Assembly (NCBI GenBank): GCA_964646605.1
Contig: CAZYEX010000055.1
Coordinates: forward strand, 1-24,713
Reading direction: 5' to 3'
Length of the DNA: 24,713 nt
DNA from: SBAX01 sp964646605
Lineage (GTDB): Bacteria; Planctomycetota; Phycisphaerae; UBA1845
The notes beneath the pieces are model-generated. The model was not told the origin of the DNA, did not search any database, and worked only from the letters and a program-made list of their open reading frames with translations. A program made the position numbers and the translations under genes. Positions 16,282 through 23,143 of the stretch are shown here, piece by piece; position 1 is the stretch's first letter; every line of letters starts with the position of its first letter.

Positions 16282-17308
16282 TCAAGTCGCCGCACCCCTC
16301 ACGACGTCGAACCGCCGGCCACTCCACCGCCGGGTCGTACCATTCCTCGACGGCGCGCTCAAAATCAGCCGGTGTTTTCACCTTGATAAACGCCTCCCGG
16401 ACCCTGTCCGCAAGGGGATGATGCTCGGCGTATTTGATCCCGAACTTGCGCATGATCTTCCCGGCCATGTGGACGCCGTACGCGACGATGGCCTGCGACC
16501 AATGATACGCAATCGCTTCCCGCTGCTGGGCGACCGAGGGTGGAGGAGGAAGCTCCTCGCTGTGCCAAAGCGCCTGACACTCGCCGAAAATCCACGGGTT
16601 GCCGATGCACCCGCGAGCGATGGTCACCCCGTCCACGCCCGTCTCGCGGATCATCCGCACACACGCCTCGGCCGTGAACAAGTCTCCGCTGCCGAGAATC
16701 ACGCGATCCCCCACGTGCCGCTTGACCTTTTCCAGGAACGACCACTCGCTGGGGCCGACGTAGCGCTGCTGCACCGTCCTCCCATGCACGGTCACTGCTG
16801 CGATGCCGATGGCCAACGCCCCGTCGAGAATCTCGAAGAAGTTTCGCTCGGCCTCGGCGCTGTCGTCCGTACCTCGACGCATTTTCACGGTCACGGGATG
16901 CGTGGCGCCGACCGCATCGTACACCCGCCGCACGATCTCCAGCGCCGTATCCGGTTGCGAAAGCAGGAACCCGCCTCGACAACGACCCAGCACCTTCCGC
17001 ACCGGACAACCAAAGTTGATGTCGATTACGTCATACCCGGCCTGGGCCATGGCAAACGCCGCCGGCGCGAAAACCGTCGGATCCGACCCCATCAACTGTC
17101 CCCCGACGGGATGATCGTCCTGCGCGACGCTCAGAATCTCGCGCTGCCATTTCCCTTTCTGGAGAACAAGCTTGTCGAGCACGACTTCGTTGAGCGTGTA
17201 CGCCGCCCCGTATCGCCGCGCCACACGACGCATGGGCAGATCGCTGTATCCGCTCAGCGCCGCCTGCACGAACGGAACCGCAAGCTCGAGATGTCCGATC
17301 CGTAGCAT
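16259..17308 (-). CDS. dusB: tRNA-dihydrouridine synthase (DusB-like)
   Basis: This is a 349-residue protein from ATG 17308; TTG 17314 would add two residues. The FMN-dependent Dus core is clear: PFVQAALSGYSDLPMR at the N-terminus, VGGQLMGSDP, DINFGCPVRKV with the catalytic Cys101, and VTVKMRRG. These are followed by the FMN/tRNA-binding VHGRTVQQRYVGPSEW and then ILGSGDLFTAEACVRMI and IARGCIGNPWIF. The enzyme reduces uridines in the tRNA D-loop to dihydrouridine with NADPH. DusB is the likeliest subgroup, but subgrouping by eye is uncertain. A REP-like element starts 26 bases upstream of the ATG. The gene overlaps maf at its 3' end. Confidence 0.93.
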   Translation of the reverse strand: MLRIGHLELAVPFVQAALSGYSDLPMRRVARRYGAAYTLNEVVLDKLVLQKGKWQREILSVAQDDHPVGGQLMGSDPTVFAPAAFAMAQAGYDVIDINFGCPVRKVLGRCRGGFLLSQPDTALEIVRRVYDAVGATHPVTVKMRRGTDDSAEAERNFFEILDGALAIGIAAVTVHGRTVQQRYVGPSEWSFLEKVKRHVGDRVILGSGDLFTAEACVRMIRETGVDGVTIARGCIGNPWIFGECQALWHSEELPPPPSVAQQREAIAYHWSQAIVAYGVHMAGKIMRKFGIKYAEHHPLADRVREAFIKVKTPADFERAVEEWYDPAVEWPAVRRREGCGDLIAAGAAE

Positions 17309-17336
17309 CGCCAATGATCGTTCCGTCGTCCATTCC

Positions 17337-17364
17337 CATCAGAGCCGGGAGCGCGAGCGACCGG
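17337..17364 (+). repeat. REP-like hairpin element, copy 1
   Basis: The core CCGGGAGCGCGAGCGACCGG follows the flank TCCCATCAGAG. It folds as CCGG/CCGG, a tandem G.A/A.G mismatch, GC/GC, and a GCGA (GNRA) loop. With the extended flank (17334-17364) it agrees with copy 2 at 24 of 31 positions. It lies directly upstream of dusB, which is transcribed away on the reverse strand. Confidence 0.75.
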
Positions 17365-17417
17365 ACCCTGTAGCGTCACTCCGACGAGGCGACCGAGGAG
17401 GGAGCGTCGTCCCCAGA

Positions 17418-17436
17418 GCGTCGCCCACAGCGACGC
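17418..17436. repeat. Hairpin between REP copies 1 and 2
   Basis: GCGTCGC (17418-17424) and GCGACGC (17430-17436) form a perfect 7-bp stem with a CCACA loop. Its left arm lies in the second of two imperfect 14-base tandem repeats, GAGCGTCGTCCCCA (17402) and GAGCGTCGCCCACA (17416). The region looks like a cluster of repeat elements. Confidence 0.5.
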
Positions 17437-17483
17437 GCCGGGCCGTGGGTGACGATCCGACCCGCGCCGGAATGAAGCGGTCC

Positions 17484-17511
17484 CATCAGAACCGCGGGCG
17501 CAAGCCCGCGG
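17484..17511 (+). repeat. REP-like hairpin element, copy 2
   Basis: CCGCGGGC-GCAA-GCCCGCGG is a perfect 8-bp stem with a GNRA loop, preceded by TCCCATCAGAA, the same flank as copy 1. It lies exactly 147 bases from copy 1 in the same orientation. Against copy 1, the fourth stem pair changes from G-C to C-G, a compensatory change, and the tandem G.A mismatch is replaced by two G-C pairs. Confidence 0.75.
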
Positions 17512-17825
17512 ACACGCCCAACACCTTGCGCCGCCTACTCGCCGTGCCAATCCGGTCCCACAACCTTGCCGGCTCGGATGGACGATCATACGGAGCCTCC
17601 ATCAAGATGCCCAGTGAAGCCGGGCACCCGGCGTTGCGTAGCACCCGATTCCAGGGCTGCACTTCCAACACATCATCGAAAAAATACCACGTGCGTAGGG
17701 GATTTTTCCCCTCCCCAAGCCAAGTTGGAGTATGATGATCCCTAGAAGCGGAGCCCAAACCGCGCCACCGAGACCGGGCACGGCGGTGGCGGAGCCCTTT
17801 GGAGCGCTTCCGGAAAGTAGGCGTC

Positions 17826-20800
17826 ATGTCCGCAAAGGCGTTGGGGGTCGGTCTGGTCCTCGTCCTCGTCCTGCCCGCTCACGGTCAAGATGGGCCTGAG
17901 GCGGGATCAGCGGAGCTTCGGCCCATTCCTGTGCCCCAAGGAACCGTCTTCCAGCGCCACGAGGTTTTTCTCGGCGACCGCGGGCCGGAATCCGTTGCCG
18001 GCAAGGGCGAAGTTCTCATCTACAGCAACACGCAAGGGGCCTTAGGCATTCCACTGGGAGCGGGCCTCGGCGCCGACGACATCGCCACCGTGGCGGCTGA
18101 CGGATGCGGTTTGCGGCGCTTCGAGTTTCCGGTCATGGGACGGGTCGATCCTGCCCGTGGAGGCGGACCGTATACGGTCAACTGGGCGTTCTACCGGACT
18201 TGCCCACAGGCCGTCCCGGGGCCGGACCGCCCGGCGCTGGTGCTCGCGGGCACGGATGGTTCCGGCTCATTCCCGGACGATTCCCCCCGCACGATTTCCG
18301 TTACCATTGCAGGCGAACAAGGCATCGCGCTCTCCACCAACGTCTGGTTCGCCGTGTCCTTCAACCGCGCCAACGCGGGCGTGGTCGGCGGCAACCCACC
18401 TTTGCTGGGGATGTCCTGCGACCATTTTGATTACCAAGGGTCATTCCCTTGCGGCAGCGGTTTGGGCGGTTACCCCGACCATCCCCAGGCAAGTTTCAAC
18501 TTGCAGATGTGGGCCGACGCGGGCACCTGTACCGACGCCTTTGTCGGGTACAAAAACACCCGACCCTCGGGGCCCACCCTGAATCCCGGCTACGACGTCT
18601 ACTTGATCGACGACATCGAGCTGGGGGTCGAGAGCTGTGAGATGATCGCCTACGAGGTAGCGCTTCTAGGCCAGGGCTTCTACACCATGGAGATGCGCAA
18701 CGGCTGCGAAACGCTCCCGATCCCGGGCACCCAGAAGTTCTTTGGCAACAACAACGACACCGTCGTGCAAACCGCGCGCTTCGCGTTCGACCCACCGATC
18801 ACGCTCCCGCGGGACTTCTTCTTTGCCGGAATGGTGAACAATTCGACGGCGAGTTACGTCGTCACCGGTCGACAGGCCTGCGTCGGCGCTACCGCCGATT
18901 CCTTCTTCGTGCATCTCGGCGGGACCTGCAGCCCTGTACGAGCCAGCCAAGGGCTCCATGCGGGACTCGATCTGACCATTACGTGTGCCGGTCGCCCGCC
19001 GGTGGGCGCTTGCTGCGACGAGGTGGTTATGGAATGCGAGGGCGGACCAGACGACGGCAAACCCTGCTGCCCGGTGGGGATGGACTTATCACCCTACTGT
19101 CTCGCCGAGCCGACATTGCACGACAGCTACCCCGCCTGTACGAGCCCCGGGACTTGTGAGGCCGTCTGCCGCGAGCTGCCGGAAATGAACTGTCCCTGGC
19201 CGCCTCGGTTTTCAACACTTCAGCCACAATGGGCGGAGGGTGCGTCTTGTAACCACGATCCGTTCCCGCTTCCCTGTGGCGTCGCTGCGTGCTGCCGACC
19301 CGATCAAGTCTGCGAGAACCTGACCCAAAACGAGTGCAACGCGGTTCCTCCGCTGGACCGGCCGCGACTATGGGGGAAGGGACGGTTCTGCGACCTGAAC
19401 GGGCAGCGCTGTCCATTTGTCGCTTGCTTAACCCGCGAGGGCGAGTGCGCGGCGAGCCACGACCCGGGCGGTTGCCCCGACTATGAATGTTGTAGCGACG
19501 TTTGTGACGCTGATTCTTGGTGCTGCCTTGTGGAGTGGGACCGTGTGTGTGTTCAACTTGCCGAACAAATGTGCCCCAACGCCGTCGGGAACGACGAGTG
19601 TAACGACGCGGTCGTCGTTGAGGCCGACAGCAGCACTTTCATGAGCAATCTGGCGGCAACGGAAAGCGACAACGATCCGGGCTATTGCTGCCGCGGCGAT
19701 ACGCCCGATGCGCCGGGGTTGGGGACGGCATGGTTCAGGTTCGTCGCCACTGATACGTCGGCACGCGTTAGCACCTGCAACAGCGATCCGGCCCATGATT
19801 CGCTGTTTCAGGTGTTCGCCGTGGGTGATCCATCGACTGAGGAAACTGCCTGCGCCACTCTCTCCAGGATCGCGTGCAGCGACGACGTGGAGGGTTGCTC
19901 AACGAGTGGTCATCACGGCCAGGTCTGCATTACGGGGCTAACGCCGGGCGACACTTACTACGTCATGCTCGCGGCCAAGACGCCGGAAACCAAGGGGCTA
20001 TATGAACTCGAAATCCGCTCGCCCTGTTTCGAGCAGCCGATCTGGAACCCCAACGACTGTAACGAAAATAAGCTGCCCGACGGGTGCGAGCTAGGTCGCG
20101 GTACGGCCTCGGACTGCAATCGGAACGACATCCTGGACGAGTGCGAGATCGCTTCGGGTGGAAGCTTTGACTGCGATGGGAACGGATTTCTGGATGAGTG
20201 CGTAGGCGTGCTTGATACGCTTGCGCCGTCCCCGCCGCTGCCATCCGGGGCATTCGGCTCTTCCGTCGTCATGGACGAACACTGGATTGTTGTAGGAACG
20301 GGCAATGCCGACCCCGCACCTCCGGAAGGCTATCCGTTGTACGTTTTCAAGCGAACGCTCCGCGGTTGGCAGGAGGCGGCTAGGTTTTACCTCCCGGATA
20401 TCCCGGCCTTCGTGGATATGGATGAAGGATGGATCGTCACGAGCACCGATCCCAATGGTTTGGCGTATCTCCTCCGACTGGACGGTGAGAACTGGATTCC
20501 GGCGGGGATGGTCCAAGGACCGGTCCTCAGATGCACTCGGTACGGGGCTCCCGTCGCAATCGACGGCGACACGATCGCGCTTGGAACGGGTTTTTGCCAG
20601 GATTGTCAGAAACATGGAACCATGTACCAGGGGAGGGAGGTAGTCGTCCTGCGCCGCAAGGGATCGTCATGGATCGAGGAGGCTCGACTGCTTCCCCCGC
20701 CTGGGTATTTCTCGATGGGTGGATCGGTTGCGGTTGATGGGGATGGTGTGCTTGTCGGGGCGCCTGAGTGTTGGTGGGGGACCGCCTTCGTCTTTCGTCG

Positions 20801-21629
20801 TACGGGTACAACCTGGGAACACGAGGCCACACTGATCCCATATGACGGGGCTGGCGCCTTTGGGAGGTCTGTCGCCCTATCCGGGGATATCGCCATCGTC
20901 GGGGCGACCGTCGCTGGCGCGCCCAATGGCACCGAAAGCGGCGCGGTCTATGTGTTTCGCCGCGCCGGTTTCTCATGGTTGCAGGAGGGCAAGCTCACTC
21001 CGTCCGACGCGGCACCGTTCGATCGGTTCGGGTGGTCGGTCGGCTTCTCAGGAAACACCATCGTTGTCGGAGCGTACTACAAGCGAACCGGTTATGTCTT
21101 CCACCGACACGGACGGGAGTGGATCGAAGAAGCCAAGCTACTTCCACCCGCCACGAGTTTAGCCTATCAGTTCGGAAACAGCGTTTCCACGGATGGGTCG
21201 TTGATCGTGGTCGGCGCTCCCGGGGCCGCCTTGGATACGTCCTCCAACGCGGGTGTGGGCTACGTCTTCCAGCCGGCGCGGCAGGACTGCAATCAAAACG
21301 ACGTCCCCGATCTATGCGACTTGCGCGACGGGAAAGCGATCGATTGCAACCAAGACGACGTCCCCGACGAATGCACACTGGCCGACGGCACGTCGCCAGA
21401 CTGCAACGGCGATGGCACTCTTGACGAGTGCCAGGTGTTGCCGCCCGCCGCGGACGTGGACTTCGACGGCGACACGGACCTTTTGGACCTTGCTGCGTTC
21501 ATGCGCTGCTACACGGGTCCGGGGAAAACGACGCTGGGGACCTGCTGCGGCGTTTTCGACATCGCCTCCGACAGCGCCGTGGACGGCCTGGATTTTCGCG
21601 GGTTTTTCGCGTTGTTCGAGGGGCCGTAG
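17826..21629 (+). CDS. Secreted modular protein: Cys-rich and PPC-like domains, beta-propeller, Ca-binding repeats, dockerin-like C-terminus
   Basis: This is a 1267-residue protein from ATG 17826; TTG 17799 is an alternative. The signal peptide MSAKALGVGLVLVLVLPAHG is followed by a probable cut before QDG. Domains in order are: a beta-sandwich-like region (about 30-390); a very Cys-rich region (about 395-590) with many CC pairs; and NDECNDAVVVEADSS...TAWFRFVATDTSARVSTCNS, a pre-peptidase-like module (about 595-735). Three DCNxNxxxDxC repeats (744-792) then lead into a propeller of AFGSSVVMDEHWIVVGT-type repeats (about 800-1150), three more DCN repeats (1154-1202) and DVDFDGDTDLLDLAAFMRCY (1209-1228), a dockerin-like end typical of planctomycetes. 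It is exported and probably cell-surface or matrix-bound. No catalytic motif is visible and the ligand is unknown. Confidence 0.9.
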   Translation: MSAKALGVGLVLVLVLPAHGQDGPEAGSAELRPIPVPQGTVFQRHEVFLGDRGPESVAGKGEVLIYSNTQGALGIPLGAGLGADDIATVAADGCGLRRFEFPVMGRVDPARGGGPYTVNWAFYRTCPQAVPGPDRPALVLAGTDGSGSFPDDSPRTISVTIAGEQGIALSTNVWFAVSFNRANAGVVGGNPPLLGMSCDHFDYQGSFPCGSGLGGYPDHPQASFNLQMWADAGTCTDAFVGYKNTRPSGPTLNPGYDVYLIDDIELGVESCEMIAYEVALLGQGFYTMEMRNGCETLPIPGTQKFFGNNNDTVVQTARFAFDPPITLPRDFFFAGMVNNSTASYVVTGRQACVGATADSFFVHLGGTCSPVRASQGLHAGLDLTITCAGRPPVGACCDEVVMECEGGPDDGKPCCPVGMDLSPYCLAEPTLHDSYPACTSPGTCEAVCRELPEMNCPWPPRFSTLQPQWAEGASCNHDPFPLPCGVAACCRPDQVCENLTQNECNAVPPLDRPRLWGKGRFCDLNGQRCPFVACLTREGECAASHDPGGCPDYECCSDVCDADSWCCLVEWDRVCVQLAEQMCPNAVGNDECNDAVVVEADSSTFMSNLAATESDNDPGYCCRGDTPDAPGLGTAWFRFVATDTSARVSTCNSDPAHDSLFQVFAVGDPSTEETACATLSRIACSDDVEGCSTSGHHGQVCITGLTPGDTYYVMLAAKTPETKGLYELEIRSPCFEQPIWNPNDCNENKLPDGCELGRGTASDCNRNDILDECEIASGGSFDCDGNGFLDECVGVLDTLAPSPPLPSGAFGSSVVMDEHWIVVGTGNADPAPPEGYPLYVFKRTLRGWQEAARFYLPDIPAFVDMDEGWIVTSTDPNGLAYLLRLDGENWIPAGMVQGPVLRCTRYGAPVAIDGDTIALGTGFCQDCQKHGTMYQGREVVVLRRKGSSWIEEARLLPPPGYFSMGGSVAVDGDGVLVGAPECWWGTAFVFRRTGTTWEHEATLIPYDGAGAFGRSVALSGDIAIVGATVAGAPNGTESGAVYVFRRAGFSWLQEGKLTPSDAAPFDRFGWSVGFSGNTIVVGAYYKRTGYVFHRHGREWIEEAKLLPPATSLAYQFGNSVSTDGSLIVVGAPGAALDTSSNAGVGYVFQPARQDCNQNDVPDLCDLRDGKAIDCNQDDVPDECTLADGTSPDCNGDGTLDECQVLPPAADVDFDGDTDLLDLAAFMRCYTGPGKTTLGTCCGVFDIASDSAVDGLDFRGFFALFEGP
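20055..20201 (+). repeat. Three DCNxNxxxDxC calcium-loop repeats before the propeller
   Basis: Residues 744-792 of the secreted protein contain DCNENKLPDGCEL, DCNRNDILDECEI and DCDGNGFLDEC, spaced about 18 residues apart. The D-x-N/D-x-N/D-x-x-x-D pattern is that of dockerin or thrombospondin-3 type calcium loops, with two Cys per unit. Confidence 0.85.
21285..21431 (+). repeat. Three DCNxNxxxDxC calcium-loop repeats after the propeller
   Basis: Residues 1154-1202 contain DCNQNDVPDLCDL, DCNQDDVPDECTL and DCNGDGTLDEC. The block is 49 residues long, exactly the length of the block before the propeller, and has the same number of units. Confidence 0.85.
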
Positions 21630-21662
21630 ATGGAGTATCATGTCCGCTTGGAGAGGATGAGG

Positions 21663-21809
21663 ATGTCCGCCGCGCAACGTAACCGAGTCGCCGCATGGAC
21701 CTTTCTATGCGCGCTGGTCATCGTCCCCGCCGACCTCGCGTCGTTTGTAAGCCGGCTCACGGGCCCTCAACTGGGAAACGCCCCGACTTCCGTGCCTTTC
21801 TCGCCCTGA
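21663..21809 (+). CDS. Possible 48-residue membrane peptide
   Basis: A short frame runs from ATG 21663 to TGA 21809; in-frame ATGs at 21630 and 21657 are alternatives. GGAGAGG at 21650-21656 is an excellent Shine-Dalgarno sequence six bases before ATG 21663. The peptide has a basic start (MSAAQRNR), one hydrophobic stretch (WTFLCALVIVPADLASFV) and a polar tail. It begins 33 bases after the stop of the large secreted protein, so it could be the last gene of that transcript. I recognise no family. The good ribosome site and single helix are the only support. Confidence 0.4.
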   Translation: MSAAQRNRVAAWTFLCALVIVPADLASFVSRLTGPQLGNAPTSVPFSP

Positions 21810-21930
21810 TCGCCCGGCCACCCCCAACCCACCGATCACCTTGCAAGTTATACGGGATAGGGAAAGGCTCATCCCGCGCCCGCGCGACCCCCCTCGCCGC
21901 GGACCCGCCCCCTCCGCGCGCCCCACGTCC

Positions 21931-21943
21931 GTTTGTAACAAAC
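21931..21943. repeat. Small palindrome beside the parS-type site
   Basis: GTTTGT-a-ACAAAC is a perfect 6-bp inverted repeat with a one-base centre. It lies two bases left of the 16-bp palindrome at 21946. It is AT-rich in a GC-rich setting and could be an operator half or part of a larger partition site. Confidence 0.4.
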
Positions 21944-21945
21944 CT

Positions 21946-21961
21946 TGTTCCACGTGGAACA
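21946..21961. other. parS: parS-type ParB-binding site
   Basis: TGTTCCACGTGGAACA is a perfect 16-bp palindrome. It fits the widely conserved bacterial parS consensus TGTTNCACGTGNAACA at every position and is identical to the variant found in Pseudomonas. ParB loads at such sites, usually near the chromosome origin, to organise segregation. The site is between genes, 15 bases past the end of the protease gene and 137 bases past the small peptide. No parA or parB is in the window. Confidence 0.8.
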
Positions 21962-21976
21962 TCGATTCGCGGCTGG

Positions 21977-23023
21977 TTAGCTGATGTAGAGCTTGGAGCG
22001 TTTCATGCGTCCGTTTTTCATGGTGCAGCGATACCAACAGGACTCGACGTGCAGGGAGGCCCACTGCCGCTCCTCTTTGCGGTAGTGCCAGTCTTTGTCA
22101 TTCTGGAAGTAGAGTTGGATGCCCGAGCCCTCGATGATGTTGACGATCTCGTTGTTGTGATAGTTTTGCTCGTCGTAGTCGGTGACGGCCCGCTGCCCCA
22201 TCTCGGAATAGGCCTGGTTGAGTTCCAAGAGAACGGCGTTGAGGTCCGCGGGCATGTCCGTGACGCACAGTCCAAGGTGCCGGGCCTCGCGGGGGGTGAT
22301 GGGGTATTCGTGGGCGGGATACTCGGAGTTGAGGGCCTGGGCGATGCGCTCGGCCTTGGCCTGATCGTCGAGGTGATAGCGCAGAATCTCCGTACACAGG
22401 CGGATGGACAAGGAGGTCGCCCGATCGACGGCCCCGATGACCAAGGGGTGAAGGTGCTTGTAGAGTTCTTGAAAGGGATTGACCCCGCCGGGGGCGGCGT
22501 TTTTCTGCCACAGATTCAGCACGCGTTGGACTTCGTCTTGTCCGACGTAGACGGTTTCGTTTCGCGGATCGACGGGTCCCATGGGATGTTCAAGGGAGGT
22601 GTCGATGGGGGTGAGGAAGGCGAGGGGTCCCATCAAGATTTCGTCGGCCCCCAGGGCGAGCATGGTGGCCGCGGAGGCGCATTCCAGGGCGATGAGCACT
22701 TTCACGCGCGAGGAGTATTCTCGAAGAAGATGAATGATCCGCAGGGCCGATTGCCCGTCGCCGCCGTCGGACTTCACAAACAAGCAGACGCAGTCCTTGG
22801 GTCCGATGGTCTTGAGCGCCTCGTACATCGCTTGCACGTCGTTGCCGCAGATGGAGCCCGACTCGGAGGTCCAATAGGTGAGGAAGGTGCCGTCGATCAT
22901 CTTGACGATGCGGGAGATGATCTCCTGCGTTTTCTCGAACAGGAGCGGCGGAGTCTTGTCGCCCCGTCGCCGGCCGTTGGATTGCCTCACAGGTATTCGC
23001 TTGACCGTTTTTCTGCTTTTCAT
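21977..23023 (-). CDS. SDH-family Clp-fold serine protease (serine dehydrogenase proteinase-like)
   Basis: This is a 348-residue protein from ATG 23023, with no clear Shine-Dalgarno sequence. A basic N-tail (about 1-25) has no signal peptide. Residues of about 45-200 show the Clp/crotonase fold: LFVKSDGGDGQSALRIIHLL carries the Gly-Gly oxyanion region (87-88), followed by LIALECASAATMLALGADEI with the candidate nucleophile Ser117, and then MGPLAFLTPIDTSLEHP. This pattern matches the SDH_sah/SppA-like ATP-independent serine peptidases that cut within or near membranes, but no membrane helix is seen here. The C-terminal about 130 residues carry conserved-looking Trp/Tyr/His blocks of unknown role. 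A promoter candidate with a 17-base spacer lies upstream (23071-23099), back to back with the promoter of the GH13-like gene. Confidence 0.85.
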   Translation of the reverse strand: MKSRKTVKRIPVRQSNGRRRGDKTPPLLFEKTQEIISRIVKMIDGTFLTYWTSESGSICGNDVQAMYEALKTIGPKDCVCLFVKSDGGDGQSALRIIHLLREYSSRVKVLIALECASAATMLALGADEILMGPLAFLTPIDTSLEHPMGPVDPRNETVYVGQDEVQRVLNLWQKNAAPGGVNPFQELYKHLHPLVIGAVDRATSLSIRLCTEILRYHLDDQAKAERIAQALNSEYPAHEYPITPREARHLGLCVTDMPADLNAVLLELNQAYSEMGQRAVTDYDEQNYHNNEIVNIIEGSGIQLYFQNDKDWHYRKEERQWASLHVESCWYRCTMKNGRMKRSKLYIS

Positions 23024-23048
23024 ATTCGTTTCACTGCCCGCGCTAGGT

Positions 23049-23075
23049 TCGACAATCGACGCCGGTCGATATAAT
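23049..23075 (+). promoter_or_regulatory. Candidate promoter for the GH13-like gene
   Basis: TCGACA (23049-23054) and a perfect TATAAT (23070-23075) are separated by 15 bases, slightly short of the 16-18 optimum. The leader to GTG 23144 would be about 60 bases. The -10 box almost fully overlaps that of the divergent protease promoter. Confidence 0.45.
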
Positions 23076-23099
23076 ACCGCAACGGCGGTCGGCCGCCAA
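23071..23099 (-). promoter_or_regulatory. Candidate promoter for the SDH-family protease gene
   Basis: On the reverse strand TTGGCG (23099-23094) and TATTAT (23076-23071) are separated by 17 bases. They match sigma-70 -35 and -10 boxes at four and five of six positions. The leader to ATG 23023 would be about 40 bases. The call is by eye. Confidence 0.45.
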
Positions 23100-23143
23100 C
23101 TTCACGATCGAGCAGGCGGCGGCACTGGAAAGGAAGGTCCAAG

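Larger units (their letters stand above)
17309..17825. other. Intergenic repeat cluster upstream of the secreted modular protein
   Basis: Of these 517 bases, the left 200 hold the REP-like copies 1 and 2 and a third hairpin. Further right are a palindrome AGGGGA-tttt-TCCCCT (17697-17712) and a -10-like TATGAT (17731-17736) about 90 bases before the next gene, with no recognisable -35. The reverse strand is open from 17827 to 17486 and encodes a peptide ending in SAGLRPRF inside REP copy 2. It lacks a credible start, so I do not call a gene. Confidence 0.6.

Noticed and set aside
17697..17712. AGGGGA-tttt-TCCCCT palindrome as an intrinsic terminator
   Set aside because: The T-run forms the loop, not the 3' tail, and no gene ends nearby in either direction, so a terminator role is not supported.
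17486..17827. Reverse-strand frame with a protein-like stretch (WYFFDDVLEVQPWNRVL...) ending SAGLRPRF
   Set aside because: It has no ATG or GTG with a ribosome site before the protein-like part. It overlaps the start of the secreted protein gene and ends inside REP copy 2. It could be a gene remnant, but the evidence is too thin to call.
21705..22064. Reverse frame containing MFHVEQ
   Set aside because: The peptide is just the translation of the parS-type palindrome; the rest has no protein character.
21695..23074. 459-codon forward frame across the parS site and opposite the protease gene
   Set aside because: The reverse frame has Clp-fold motifs and a promoter; the forward product is repetitive and has no motif.
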